Assembly: GCA_015075185.1 (NCBI GenBank)
Contig: JABTUW010000001.1
Span: 2,356,001 to 2,420,000, forward strand
From: Anaerolineales bacterium
GTDB taxonomy: Bacteria > Chloroflexota > Anaerolineae > 4572-78 > J111
Direction: 5' to 3'
Length of the DNA stretch: 64,000 nt
The notes beneath the pieces were generated by a model. It ran no database searches. It saw nothing but the letters and a program-made list of their open reading frames with translations, and was not told the DNA's origin. The translations under genes were made by a program, and so were the position numbers. Positions 27,139 to 36,158 of the stretch are shown in pieces (positions within the stretch are counted from its first letter, which is position 1; every line of letters starts with the position of its first letter).

Positions 27139-27512
27139 CTTAACCTCCTGAATTTGATGGTTCTCCCATAATTTTTCTCGGTCAGATTATACCGGATGAA
27201 GCACTGGCCGAATAGTTCTGCCGGTTACGAATGAGTAGCGCTCTTGTAAAAATGACATTTGTCAGGGTAAAAAAGGACATCTGACACTTCTACATTTCAA
27301 GTCAACGATACGATAATAGATGAAAGGGTTAAAGTCCACCGAAGGTGGCGAATAAATCTTCCTAAAGTTGCCTCTTAAAACAGTCGTTTACGATAAAACG
27401 CAAGGCACTTCAAAAGCTCCCTCGGCCCAGCGATCCTCACTCCGGCCATCTCAGTGATCCTAACCCAGGATTTTCAAAGTTCAACCCATAAGATAGGCAA
27501 GGAGATGCAGCC
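27139..27512. other. Intergenic region with paired palindromic operator
   Basis: This 374-bp gap holds TGACATTTGTCA (27253-27264) and a related GGACATCTGACA (27275-27286) 22 bp later, then a possible -10 GATAAT near 27310. The remaining 200 bp before the next gene contain no recognisable feature. Confidence 0.6.
27253..27286 (+). promoter_or_regulatory. Paired TGACATTTGTCA-type operator (site 1)
   Basis: A perfect TGACA-TT-TGTCA palindrome is followed after 22 bp by a 9/12 match (GGACATCTGACA). Related sites occur at 33368-33379 and 39825-39859. The binding protein is unknown. Confidence 0.6.
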
Positions 27513-28091
27513 ATGGAAACAGCAATTTACATTTTGGTTGGCCTGATCATGCTCGGAGTGTTGTATTTTGCCTGGTGGAAGGTGATCCAACCTTATCGCA
27601 AATTCCAGGGTAAAATGCTGATAACTTGTCCTGAAACGCATCAACCTGCCGGTGTGGCCGTAGATGCCAAACATGCCGCCCTCACCGCCGTTCAGGGCGA
27701 GCCGGATTTACGCTTAAAAGAGTGTACCCGCTGGCCGGAGCGTCAAAATTGCGATCAGGCCTGTTTGGCTCAGATTGAATCATCCCCCCAGAATTGTTTG
27801 GTGCGGGCGATGTTAAGCAATTGGTATAAAGGCAGGTCGTGCGTTTTTTGCGGGAAAACCTTCCCGCACATCGACTCTTATGATCACCGGGCTGTTTTTT
27901 GGTATGAACAAAAACCGGCCTTCGTCAATCCAGAGGGTAAACTCGTTGAATGGCGTGAAGTGCCTGTCGAAACGCTGCCTCAGGTGTTGACCACCCACCA
28001 GCCGGTTTGCTGGAACTGCCTGATCGCGATGGTTTTTCGGCGTGACCATCCGGAGTTGGTTTTAGACCGCCCCGGAAAGCGAAGTCATTAG
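27513..28091 (+). CDS. Membrane-anchored Cys-rich protein of unknown function
   Basis: A 192-residue protein with one N-terminal transmembrane helix (AIYILVGLIMLGVLYFAWW) and a soluble domain containing about nine Cys, in pairs or clusters: ITCPETHQ, LKECTRWPERQNCDQACLA, QNCLVRA, SCVFCGKTFP and PVCWNCLIA. The SCVFCGKTF/PVCWNCL pairs look like a zinc-ribbon-type or other metal site. The protein is not recognised as a named family. AAGGAG lies about 11 nt before the ATG. It is preceded by a paired TGACATTTGTCA operator and followed by a strong hairpin, so it is probably monocistronic. Confidence 0.72.
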   Translation: METAIYILVGLIMLGVLYFAWWKVIQPYRKFQGKMLITCPETHQPAGVAVDAKHAALTAVQGEPDLRLKECTRWPERQNCDQACLAQIESSPQNCLVRAMLSNWYKGRSCVFCGKTFPHIDSYDHRAVFWYEQKPAFVNPEGKLVEWREVPVETLPQVLTTHQPVCWNCLIAMVFRRDHPELVLDRPGKRSH

Positions 28092-28204
28092 ACTTGTCCC
28101 CCAACAAGCAAAACGCACTGAGAAACTCGGTTCTTTCGAATGACAAAGCCGGGTTTCTTTTTTTGCTTGGGGTAGAATTTTCGGGGTCTGTCCAAATTTT
28201 AGGT

Positions 28205-28240
28205 AGACCGCAGAGGTTTCAAAAACCTCTGCGGTCTTTC
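28205..28240 (+). terminator. Strong hairpin with T-run after the Cys-rich protein gene
   Basis: AGACCGCAGAGGTTT (28205-28219), loop CAA, and the exact inverse (28223-28237) followed by TTC. A 15-bp perfect stem can act as a terminator, although the word is also common as a dispersed repeat. Confidence 0.75.
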
Positions 28241-28274
28241 CAAAAAATGGGACGCACCCAATTTTGGGGGCTGA

Positions 28275-28303
28275 TTGAAAGCCGGGGGGAGTTATGATAC
28301 AAT
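28275..28303 (+). promoter_or_regulatory. Promoter of the MBL-hydrolase gene
   Basis: TTGAAA (28275-28280), a 17-bp spacer and TACAAT (28298-28303) preceded by TGA form a good extended -10 sigma-70-type promoter, 36 bp before ATG 28339. Confidence 0.75.
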
Positions 28304-28338
28304 GAGGCAAACGTGAAAGATCCCCGGTCGTTAAACCT

Positions 28339-29034
28339 ATGCAGCTTCTCCCAAATATTTATCTGCTCGATGGATTTGCCTACGCCCAGCACGCTAATTT
28401 CTACCTGATTCACAGCGAGCAGGGCAACGTAATTGTTGATGCAGGTACGGTCAGCGCTGACCTGGAACGGGCGGAACAGCATCTCAGCCGGTGGGGTATT
28501 TCCCTGGAGCAAGTAGATTGCCTGCTCCTGACCCACAGCCATTATGATCACGTGGGCAATGCGGCTGTTTTACGGGAACGAGGCGCCACCGTCATCGCCG
28601 GGCCAGGGGACGCCGAAGGCATTGTCCTGGCCGATTGGCGGACTGCGCCTTACGCGGCTGGTTTTCGGGTGTCCGCCTGCCCGGTTGATCGGGTGGTTCA
28701 CGACGGCGACGTGATTGACGCCTGCGGCTTCCGGTTCGAGGTTATTCACGCCCCCGGCCACACCGACGGCTCGGTCATTTACCAGTTCCGGCACGCCGGG
28801 CAGATTATCTGGTTTGTGGGCGATGTCTTGATGATTAACAATACTCACTTTGAGCCGGAATTGGGCTGGCAGGGCGGCGAGGATTTTGACAAAGCCACGT
28901 ATCTCCAGAGTTTGCGGCGGCTGGCCGAACTGCCGGTTGACTGCATCCTGGCCGGTCATTATTTCCCTTATTTGAGCCAGGGTCAGCGGTTGGTCGGCCG
29001 GGCGTATGTCAAGGCGTTGGTGGAGTGGCGTTAA
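28339..29034 (+). CDS. MBL-fold metallohydrolase
   Basis: A 231-residue metallo-beta-lactamase-fold hydrolase. The dinuclear metal signature is LTHSHYDHVGN near residue 65 (HxHxDH), with further ligands in HAPGHTDGS near 139 and the late His in LAGHYFP. The Tyr after the first pair (HSHYDH) is common in glyoxalase-II-like and quorum-lactonase-like members. The substrate is not predictable. No signal peptide is visible, so it is cytoplasmic. There is no clear ribosome-binding site. Confidence 0.88.
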   Translation: MQLLPNIYLLDGFAYAQHANFYLIHSEQGNVIVDAGTVSADLERAEQHLSRWGISLEQVDCLLLTHSHYDHVGNAAVLRERGATVIAGPGDAEGIVLADWRTAPYAAGFRVSACPVDRVVHDGDVIDACGFRFEVIHAPGHTDGSVIYQFRHAGQIIWFVGDVLMINNTHFEPELGWQGGEDFDKATYLQSLRRLAELPVDCILAGHYFPYLSQGQRLVGRAYVKALVEWR

Positions 29035-29116
29035 GAGGGTACAACCCGCAATGTTCCAACTCACCCCGAAGTCCATTAGGCCCATATCAATATTGATAGG
29101 CCGGCACTCCTGGCGA

Positions 29117-31894
29117 TTAAGGCTGCAGCCGGCTGATCCCGTGGGTGGTGCCGGCCCAAACGGAGCCGTCCGGACCGATGGCAATGGCCCAGATGCCTGC
29201 ATCCACCAGGCCGTCGGCCACCGTGTAAGTATGCCAGGCGTCGTTATCCAGCCAGGCCAGGCCGCGATCCGTCACCCCAACCCAGGGCCGGCCGGATGGG
29301 TCAAGGGCTACAGCATAGATCGTATTTCCGGGCAGTCCCTCGGCCTGGGTGTAGGCCGTCCACTGCCGGCCGTCAAAGCGGCTTAGCCCGGATTGGGTCG
29401 CAAACCAGAGCGGCCCCGCCGGGTCAACGGCGATGTCAAGCGCGCCCGTGTCAACCGGGCCGTCGGCCCGGCGGTAATGCTGCCACTGCCGGCCGTCAAA
29501 GCGATCCAGTTGGCCGCGCCACGTACCCACCCAAACCGAACCGTCGGCGGCAACGGCGATTGAGCGAGTATCGTTGCTGCTCAAACCGTTAGCCGTGGTG
29601 TAGGTGGTCCAGGTCTGGCCGTCAAACATACTCACCCCAAACATCAACGTAGCCGCCCAAACCCGGCCGGCTTGATCAACGGCCACATCCTTCACATTGT
29701 CAGCTACCAGGCCGTCAGCCTCCGTGTAGCTGATCCACTGCTGCCCGGCGTAATGGCTCAGCCCGCCGCTGGTGGCCAGCCACACGCCGCCGGCCGGGTC
29801 AAAAGTGATGGCGTGGACTTCGTTGCCGGCCAGGCCGTCGGCCGTGGTATAACTGCGCCAGGCTGTCCCATCAAATACACTCGCGCCGCGCAGCGTGCCG
29901 GCCCACACCTGCCCGGCCGGGTCAATGGCCAGGTCATAAACCAGGTCGTCGGCCAGGCCATCGGCCACAGTATAGGTGGTAAAGGTACCAGGCCCGGTGG
30001 CATCTTCCGCGTTGTCCGGCCCGGAGGCCAGCGGCTGGCCCAGGATGCTCAAGCCGTGCTCGGTGCCCAGCCAGGCCCGGCCGGCCGGATCAAAGGCAAT
30101 TGCGGTCACCTGATTATCGGCCAGGCCATCGGCGACGGTGTAGGTGGTAAAGTTAGTCCCATCAAATACGCTGACCCCCCCGGCTGTACCAATCCAAACT
30201 TGGCCTGTGGCGTCAACGGCCAGGGCGTTTACCCGGCTGTCGGCCAGACCATCGGCTGGGCTGTAGGTGCGCCAGGCGGCCCCATCAAATACGCTCAAAC
30301 CATTACTGCCCCCACCACCCAGCAGCGGCGGCCGGCCGCTGCCGGCCCAGACCTGGCCGGCCTGATCCACCGCCAGGGCGTTGATGTAATTATCGGCCAG
30401 GCCGTCGGCAGTAGTGTGAGTGGTCCAGGCCGCCCCATCAAACATGCTTAAACCCTGAGGCGTACCTAACCAGGCACGCCCCTGGTGATCTACGGTTGCG
30501 GCCAGGATCGTATTCTGGAGCAGGCCGTTGCTGGTGGTATAGTTGACCCACTGCTGGCCGTTAAAGTAGGCCGCGCCGTCGTTAGTGGCCGCCCAGATTC
30601 CCCCCGCTGGGCTGGCGGCCAGGGCCAGCACATTGTTATCGAGGAAGCCGGCCTCAGTGGTATAAGTAACCCACTGGCTGCCGTCAAACCGACTCAGCCC
30701 GCCCAGGTCGCTGCCAATCCAGAGTTGTCCGGCCGAGTCGGTGACGATAGCCGAAATGTAATTGGCGAGTGACGGGCCATCGGCGGAAGTGAAGGGTGTC
30801 CACTGCTGGTTTTCCAGGCGGGCCAGCCGGGCCGGGCCGGCGCCCACCCAGGTTTCCCCGGCCGGGCCGGTAGATACAGCAGTGATGTCATTGTGGGGCA
30901 GACCGTCGGCGGTGAGATAAGCCGTCCACTGCTGGCCGTCCAGCCGGTGCAGGCCGCGCCGGGTGCCTACCCACACCTGCCCCACCGGGCCGGGAACCAG
31001 GGCGGTCACATCGTCCAGGGTGGAGTCGTTTTCCAGCCCGGCCACATCCGTTGTCACAGGCAGCCAATCCCGGCCATCAAAACGTTCCAAGCCGCCCTCG
31101 CCCCCAACCCAGACTTGATTAGCAGCAATGACTACCGTTTGGTAGCCGCAGCCCGATTTTTGTTTAAGCCACTCTTGCCCGTTAAACACGCTGATGCCGC
31201 CGCCGCAGTGGGGCCAGCTTGACCAGTTAAAGGCCACCCAGACCGAGCCAGCCGGATCAATGGCAATATCGGCCACGGCGCTGTAGGCGTAGCCCTCTGG
31301 CTGGTAAGGAGTCCAGGTTTGCCCATCAAAGCGGCTCAAGCCTATGGGGGTGCCCAGCCAGGCGGTCCCGGCCGGGTCAAAAGCAATGGCCTGAACCTGG
31401 TTATCAATCAGGCCATTGTCGGTCGTGTAAGTCAGCCACTGCTGGCCGTCAAACACACTGACCCCGCCGCCGGTTCCCACCCACAGGCGGCTGCCTGAGT
31501 CCAGGGCCAGGGCGTACACCTGGTTATCGGCCAGGCCCTCCCGGTGCGTAAAGGTGGTCCAGGCCTGGCCGTCGAACCGGCTGAGTCCATAGGGAGTACC
31601 GGCCCAGACCACGCCCGCCGGGTCAATCACCACCGCCCGAACCTCATTTCCGGCCAGGCCGTCCACTGTCGTATATTTGATGTAGCCGCTTCCGGCCCGG
31701 TCCCAGCGGACCAGTCCGCCACTTGTGCCGACCCACAGCGCCTGCGGGGAAAGGGCCAGGCTGATAATTTCGTTGCCATTAGTGTAAATCTGCCAGGTTG
31801 ATTCCGGCGGCGAGGGAGTTTGAGCGACAGCCAGACCGGCCGGCCAACTCGCCAGGAGTAGGAGCAAGCAAAAGAACCAGATAAAATGTCTCAT
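29117..31894 (-). CDS. Secreted two-component-regulator-propeller protein (about 20 repeats)
   Basis: A 925-residue exported protein. A signal peptide (FIWFFCLLLLLASWPAGLAVA, given here as its hydrophobic stretch) precedes about 20 repeats of some 45 residues with the pattern DGLADNxVxAIAxDPAGxxW followed by GTxxGLSxFDGxxW and TYTTADGL. This is the Reg_prop repeat found in the periplasmic sensor of hybrid two-component systems. Twenty to 21 repeats would make about three seven-bladed beta-propellers. Unlike those sensors, no membrane helix, histidine kinase or Y_Y_Y domain follows; the protein ends SRLQP. It may be a free ligand-binding or surface protein. No ribosome-binding site is clear. 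Confidence 0.87.
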   Translation of the reverse strand: MRHFIWFFCLLLLLASWPAGLAVAQTPSPPESTWQIYTNGNEIISLALSPQALWVGTSGGLVRWDRAGSGYIKYTTVDGLAGNEVRAVVIDPAGVVWAGTPYGLSRFDGQAWTTFTHREGLADNQVYALALDSGSRLWVGTGGGVSVFDGQQWLTYTTDNGLIDNQVQAIAFDPAGTAWLGTPIGLSRFDGQTWTPYQPEGYAYSAVADIAIDPAGSVWVAFNWSSWPHCGGGISVFNGQEWLKQKSGCGYQTVVIAANQVWVGGEGGLERFDGRDWLPVTTDVAGLENDSTLDDVTALVPGPVGQVWVGTRRGLHRLDGQQWTAYLTADGLPHNDITAVSTGPAGETWVGAGPARLARLENQQWTPFTSADGPSLANYISAIVTDSAGQLWIGSDLGGLSRFDGSQWVTYTTEAGFLDNNVLALAASPAGGIWAATNDGAAYFNGQQWVNYTTSNGLLQNTILAATVDHQGRAWLGTPQGLSMFDGAAWTTHTTADGLADNYINALAVDQAGQVWAGSGRPPLLGGGGSNGLSVFDGAAWRTYSPADGLADSRVNALAVDATGQVWIGTAGGVSVFDGTNFTTYTVADGLADNQVTAIAFDPAGRAWLGTEHGLSILGQPLASGPDNAEDATGPGTFTTYTVADGLADDLVYDLAIDPAGQVWAGTLRGASVFDGTAWRSYTTADGLAGNEVHAITFDPAGGVWLATSGGLSHYAGQQWISYTEADGLVADNVKDVAVDQAGRVWAATLMFGVSMFDGQTWTTYTTANGLSSNDTRSIAVAADGSVWVGTWRGQLDRFDGRQWQHYRRADGPVDTGALDIAVDPAGPLWFATQSGLSRFDGRQWTAYTQAEGLPGNTIYAVALDPSGRPWVGVTDRGLAWLDNDAWHTYTVADGLVDAGIWAIAIGPDGSVWAGTTHGISRLQP

Positions 31895-32040
31895 CTATGA
31901 ATTCATACCAACAATATTGTTTATAGCGACACTTTACCGGATGATTGTCTTTTTAACGTTACGATGAACGTTACCAACTCGATCCCGTTACATCTTATGA
32001 GCAAATGTGATTAACCTGAGTTCGACGTTTTGCCGAAAAC

Positions 32041-32111
32041 GGACAGGATTTACAGGATTAACAAGATTTCTGACCAATTTTTATCCTGTAAATCTTGCCG
32101 TAGGTCCTGTC
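32041..32111. repeat. Palindromic repeat, family E (GGACAGGATTTACAGGATTA type)
   Basis: GGACAGGATTTACAGGATTA with AACAAGATTTC is mirrored by ATCCTGTAAATCTTG and GGTCCTGTC. Very similar dispersed words are known by eye from many environmental bacterial genomes. It lies in the gap between the propeller and acyltransferase genes. Confidence 0.8.
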
Positions 32112-32140
32112 GAGAGATAAAGAACTCCGAATTGAGGTGA

Positions 32141-33268
32141 TTAAGCAAAAGCCCGTTGGAGGAGCGGCGTCTTGGTCAGGATCAGCGCACTCACGGCCCA
32201 GGACAGGAGCAATCCTAAGATAATAACCAGCGGTGCTTTGAGCAAGAGCGGCAGCGAAATGGGCACAAATAGATAGGCCAACGGGTACAAAATCAAAGGA
32301 TGAATGAAGTAAATCCCATAGGAACTGAGCGCCAGGTTGCTCCAGAAGGGGCTGGCTTGGTTAACTTTTTGCTGAAAGAAGGCTGCCCCGGCCAGGAAGG
32401 CCGACAGGCAGAAGGCGTTAAAGAGAACGGCATAGCCTGCCTGAATGAGAAGCGCCGGTTGAGGGACAGTTGGCATTACAAACAGGCGATACCCCAGGTA
32501 TAACAGTCCTGACAGAATGGCTATCGTCGCCCACAACGCCAGGCGGGGCCGGTAGCCTTCTTTGGTAAACCAGCCGTGTAGATGAGCATAGAGGCCCAGG
32601 CCGAAGTAGCCAATATACAGGGGGACCCGCAGCGGCTGAAACACCAGGATATACCAGCCACGAAACCAGGTGTCAGCTTCGGGAAAGATCTGGTTCATCA
32701 AGAGCATCGCCAGGGTCATCACGGCCCAAAAGCCGGCAAACAATTTCCACGAAGGTCTTGCCAGGTGTCGTTTGCTTGACTGCAGCCGGTCACTGGGCGT
32801 GTACACCAGGCTTAGCGCCAAAAAGAACAGGAAGAGCACCCCCAGAAACCAATAAACAGACTGCTGGTAGCCTTCGCCCCAAAACTCGGTGGCCCAAAAC
32901 TGGAGAAAGGTAATCGGCGCGCCCCGGGTGTAGTAAATCAGGTAGGCCGTGGGCGGGGCCAGAAATAAAGCCCCTACCAGCCAGGGTATGCCCACGCGGA
33001 CGAATTTGTCTTTAATGAATTCCCTGGGACCGCGCTTGCTCAGGGAGGGTAAGGCGAAATAACCGGCAATGAAAAACATTACCAGCATAATCGGGATATC
33101 AATAAGCAGAACCAAAAGCGTAAAAAAGAGGCTGTTCTGGGGGTCAAGCACGTACCACCAGGAGGGCGCATAAGCCATATAGGTCATCGAGCCGTGCAGA
33201 ATTACGACCAGCAGAATGACAAAAGCTCGCAGATTATCCAGGAAGTAAATGCGGCTGGGTGAGTTCAT
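32141..33268 (-). CDS. Acyltransferase family 3 membrane protein (OpgC/OafA-like)
   Basis: A 375-residue polytopic protein with about ten transmembrane helices. The N-terminal RIYFLDNLRAFVILLVVILHGSM (given here in part) carries the Arg and His typical of acyltransferase-3 proteins, which acylate surface sugars or osmoregulated glucans across the membrane. ATG 33268 is preferred, since AAGGAG lies 7 nt upstream. The open frame begins six codons earlier but without a ribosome-binding site. It probably modifies envelope glycans; the substrate is unknown. Confidence 0.87.
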   Translation of the reverse strand: MNSPSRIYFLDNLRAFVILLVVILHGSMTYMAYAPSWWYVLDPQNSLFFTLLVLLIDIPIMLVMFFIAGYFALPSLSKRGPREFIKDKFVRVGIPWLVGALFLAPPTAYLIYYTRGAPITFLQFWATEFWGEGYQQSVYWFLGVLFLFFLALSLVYTPSDRLQSSKRHLARPSWKLFAGFWAVMTLAMLLMNQIFPEADTWFRGWYILVFQPLRVPLYIGYFGLGLYAHLHGWFTKEGYRPRLALWATIAILSGLLYLGYRLFVMPTVPQPALLIQAGYAVLFNAFCLSAFLAGAAFFQQKVNQASPFWSNLALSSYGIYFIHPLILYPLAYLFVPISLPLLLKAPLVIILGLLLSWAVSALILTKTPLLQRAFA

Positions 33269-33367
33269 TATTTTCTCCTTTGACAATGATGATAGGTATA
33301 CTCTGAAAGCTCAGCACATTATATACCTGGATGCCGCTAAAAGCTAGTGAAAAATATCACTAAATGA

Positions 33368-33379
33368 TGACATTTGTCA
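33368..33379. promoter_or_regulatory. TGACATTTGTCA operator (site 2)
   Basis: A perfect palindrome lies between the divergent acyltransferase and YCII-like genes. It continues as CTGGTTTCCGGGT, also found almost unchanged at 39837-39848. Confidence 0.6.
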
Positions 33380-33494
33380 CTGGTTTCCGGGTAAAAGCTC
33401 ACTTGCATGGACTGGCCTGACCAGCCTACCATGAAGGTTGCAGTTGAAATGTAGCTTTTGGTGCTGAAACCTATAGTAGTGAATAGATAAGCCG

Positions 33495-33800
33495 ATGAAG
33501 ATTTTGGCCCTGGAGCAAGAAAACCCCGGTGGGATTGCCGAGGCATTTAGGCCCCACCTGAAAGCGGAAGCGGCCCAGGTATGGGAGCTTTATCAGGCCG
33601 GTATTGTGCGGGAGATATACTTCCGCCAGGATCGCCCCGAGGCTGTCCTAGTGCTCGAATGCAAAGATATTGAAGAGGCTAACAAGATCCTGGGCGCTCT
33701 GCCCCTCGTCCAGGCGGGACTGATCGTTTTTGACCTCATCCCCTTAGTTCCTTACCCCGGTTTTGCCCGGCTTTTCGCCAAAGACAGCATACCCGATTGA
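33495..33800 (+). CDS. YCII-like small protein
   Basis: A 101-residue ferredoxin-like alpha-beta protein. The pattern MKILALEQENPG, then LKAEAAQVWELYQAGIVREI, then AVLVLECKDIEEANKILGAL and a final FDLIPLVPYPGFARLF is typical of the YCII/muconolactone-isomerase-like superfamily of small dimeric enzymes or binding proteins. The specific reaction is unknown. It follows a TGACATTTGTCA operator and precedes a small CxxC protein gene on the same strand, which may be cotranscribed. Confidence 0.72.
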   Translation: MKILALEQENPGGIAEAFRPHLKAEAAQVWELYQAGIVREIYFRQDRPEAVLVLECKDIEEANKILGALPLVQAGLIVFDLIPLVPYPGFARLFAKDSIPD

Positions 33801-33838
33801 TTTATGTAGTCAATATCCTGTCAAAAGGAGAATGAACA

Positions 33839-34021
33839 ATGCAAACGAAGGAGAAATCAGCAGCGGAGAAAGTGTACCGCTGCGAAACTTGCACGATGCG
33901 GATGAAAGCAGAGGCCAATCCAAAGGCGTTTTGGTCACGCTTATGGCGCTGGCATACCTCCTGGTGTCCGGGCTGGAAAGCTTATCAGGCGCACCTGGCG
34001 CAGCAGAAACGGGCTAATTAA
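33839..34021 (+). CDS. Small CxxC protein
   Basis: A 60-residue basic protein with CETCTMRMKAEANPK and WHTSWCPGWKAYQ: three Cys and conserved Trp residues suggest a small metal-binding or structural domain. AAAGGAG lies 9 nt before the ATG, which decides the frame over an overlapping longer ORF. It probably forms a two-gene unit with the YCII-like gene. Function is unknown. Confidence 0.7.
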   Translation: MQTKEKSAAEKVYRCETCTMRMKAEANPKAFWSRLWRWHTSWCPGWKAYQAHLAQQKRAN

Positions 34022-34037
34022 ACTGACAATCCCCCGG

Positions 34038-35003
34038 TTAAGACCGATTTATATCAACGGGCTTTAACCCGGCTTCGATCTGTGCCCGGCGTGGCTCCAG
34101 AAAGGGCGGGAGCGCCAGCCGCTCGCCCAGGTGTTCGGCCGGTTCATCGGTGGCGAACCCTGGTCCATCGGTCGCAATCTCAAAGAGAATGCCGCCGGGG
34201 ATGCGGAAGTAGAGCGACTGGAAATAGTAGCGGTCCACCAGCCCCGAAGTGCGCAGCCCTACCGCGTGGAGCCGATTCATCCACTCCGTTTGTTCCTGGC
34301 CATTGGGGGTGCGAAAAGCGATGTGATGCACCCCGCCGATACCAAGCTGCCCATAAGGCCGGTTGGGCTGCTCAACCACATAAAGTTCTTTCCCCGCTCC
34401 ACCCTGGCCCAGGGCAAAGACGACGGTTCGTTCACCGGGGTTATCGGCTGAAGGGTATTCGCCGGCCAGTTGATAGCCCATCACCTGCGTCAGCACCAAA
34501 GCGGTTGGCTCCAATTGGCGCACGATCAGCGTGGAGGCAAACAGCCCGCGAATGCCATACTCCACCGGCACCGGACTCTTGGGCCACGGCGTTCCGCCTG
34601 GCGCGCCCTCATCGTCAACCAGGGCCAGTCGCTGCCCTTCCGGATCGGCGAAATTGATCAGGGCGTGGTCGTGAAATTCGGTCAAGCCCTCGTGCTTGAC
34701 GCCGCGCTCATCCAATCGCTGCGCCCACCATGCCAGGGCTTCCCGGTTCGGCACGCGCAACGCTGTCTGGGCAATGCTACCCGGCCCATTGTGATTGGGA
34801 CCCATCTGCGGCCACTCAAAAAAGGTCAATTCGGTACCGGGATTACCTACCTCATCGCCGTAGAAGAGGTGGTAGGCCGAGACGTCATCCTGGTTAACCG
34901 TCTTTTTGACCAGGCGCATCCCCAGCACCTGGGTGTAAAAATCTACATTTGCCTGCGCCCTGCCGGTGACGGCAGTGACGTGGTGTAAACCATGCAGTTC
35001 CAT
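34038..35003 (-). CDS. Ring-cleaving dioxygenase, glyoxalase (VOC) superfamily
   Basis: A 321-residue protein with two tandem VOC (glyoxalase/bleomycin-resistance) modules. The first starts GLHHVTAVTGRAQANVDFY and the second has GGVHHIAFRTPNG near residue 225. Candidate metal ligands are the His of LHHVTA, the His of VHHIAF and a Glu in GGILFEIATDGPGF. The full arrangement matches the MhqO/MhqA-like 'ring-cleaving dioxygenase' group associated with quinone and catechol detoxification in Firmicutes. AGGAGAG lies 9 nt before the ATG. It appears monocistronic. The substrate is inferred from family alone. Confidence 0.88.
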   Translation of the reverse strand: MELHGLHHVTAVTGRAQANVDFYTQVLGMRLVKKTVNQDDVSAYHLFYGDEVGNPGTELTFFEWPQMGPNHNGPGSIAQTALRVPNREALAWWAQRLDERGVKHEGLTEFHDHALINFADPEGQRLALVDDEGAPGGTPWPKSPVPVEYGIRGLFASTLIVRQLEPTALVLTQVMGYQLAGEYPSADNPGERTVVFALGQGGAGKELYVVEQPNRPYGQLGIGGVHHIAFRTPNGQEQTEWMNRLHAVGLRTSGLVDRYYFQSLYFRIPGGILFEIATDGPGFATDEPAEHLGERLALPPFLEPRRAQIEAGLKPVDINRS

Positions 35004-35167
35004 CGGTATACTCTCCTGTCCTTGAGTTTAAAGTCCATAGGATTATACCCAAAATATGTCCTTTGCCACATCCCAGCTTGCGTTCCAACGATCGCCGGAC
35101 TCAGCCTGGGTATTCGGTTAATCTAAAGTCAGTTATCAGTGAGCTTTTTTTTCACTGCTGGCTATGA

Positions 35168-35173
35168 TATACT
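35168..35173 (+). promoter_or_regulatory. Extended -10 element before the SDR gene
   Basis: TGATATACT (35165-35173) is a TGn extended -10 box 65 bp upstream of the SDR start; the -35 is weak. The remaining 35004-35238 gap has no other visible feature. Confidence 0.5.
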
Positions 35174-35238
35174 TGATGCTGGTTTTTTAAGTTATTGTAC
35201 CCTGCTTTCTTCCCACTTCGATTCTAAGGATGCAATTC

Positions 35239-36054
35239 ATGGTTAGAACAGAAAATATTGGGCCTCGGATTGTCCTCGTCACCGGCGCAACCGGCGCGAT
35301 TGGCCGCGCTATCGCCCGGCAGATTGCCGCTGTACCAGGGTACGAGGTCGTGCTGGCCTGCCGGAACGAGGAGAAGGCCAGGCAGGCGGTCCGCGAGATC
35401 AGCCAGGCCACCGGCAATCAACAAGTGCGCTACGAACTCGTGGATGTCTCACGGCAGGCGTCCATCTCGAAGCTGGTAGGGCGCTGGCAGGGGCCGCTGC
35501 ACGTGCTGGTCAACAATGCGGCGATTTCGCCGCGCAGCCGCCAGGAAACGCCGGAGGGGATCGAGATGCAGTTCGCCACCAATGTGCTGGGCTACTTTTG
35601 GTTGATCCAGGCTTTCAGCGAAATCCTCCGGCAATCGGCGCCGGCCCGGGTGGTCAACGTGGCCAGCTATTATGCCGGCGACCTGGATCTGCGCGACCTG
35701 GAATTCAAACGCCGGCGCTATCACAACGGCACGGCCTATCGTCAATCCAAACAGGCCAACCGCATGCTAACCGTAGCCTGGGCGGAACGCCTGCAGCCCT
35801 ACGGTATTTTGGTTAATGCTTGCCATCCCGGCGATGTCAACTCGGCCTTGAGCAACAGCCTGGGCTTTGGGGGAAGCCAATCGCCGGATGAGGGGGCCAG
35901 AACCCCGGTCTGGCTGGCCACTGATCCCATTGGCCAGCAGCGGACCGGGAAATATTTTGCGGACCGACGCGAAGTTCGCTGTCATTTTGGCGAAGACAGG
36001 GTGGGAGTAGAGGCGCTTTATCAAGCCTGCCTGCGCTACTCAAATGAAGCGTGA
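35239..36054 (+). CDS. Short-chain dehydrogenase/reductase
   Basis: A 271-residue SDR of the retinol-dehydrogenase/WW-oxidoreductase-like type. The cofactor loop is VTGATGAIGRAIA near residue 15, the structural motif is NNAAIS near 93, and the catalytic Ser-Tyr-Lys set is VNVASYY and AYRQSKQAN. Arg in ACRNEE suggests NADP(H) preference. ATG 35239 is chosen because AAGGA lies about 9 nt upstream; the earlier ATG at 35230 overlaps that site. The physiological substrate is unknown. Confidence 0.88.
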   Translation: MVRTENIGPRIVLVTGATGAIGRAIARQIAAVPGYEVVLACRNEEKARQAVREISQATGNQQVRYELVDVSRQASISKLVGRWQGPLHVLVNNAAISPRSRQETPEGIEMQFATNVLGYFWLIQAFSEILRQSAPARVVNVASYYAGDLDLRDLEFKRRRYHNGTAYRQSKQANRMLTVAWAERLQPYGILVNACHPGDVNSALSNSLGFGGSQSPDEGARTPVWLATDPIGQQRTGKYFADRREVRCHFGEDRVGVEALYQACLRYSNEA

Positions 36055-36158
36055 GTACTCCTCCTGCGGCAATAGCGCAAGGGAGAATCATTTTGACCTT
36101 CTTGATGAGTGATAGAGGTAGGTTTGACACCACCCCTTCGATTAGCTGGAGATTATTT

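Noticed and set aside
29117..31894. Regularly spaced DNA repeats as a possible CRISPR or tandem-repeat locus
   Set aside because: The period follows about 45 codons of a continuous reading frame with propeller consensus; units are diverged and not separated by unique spacers.
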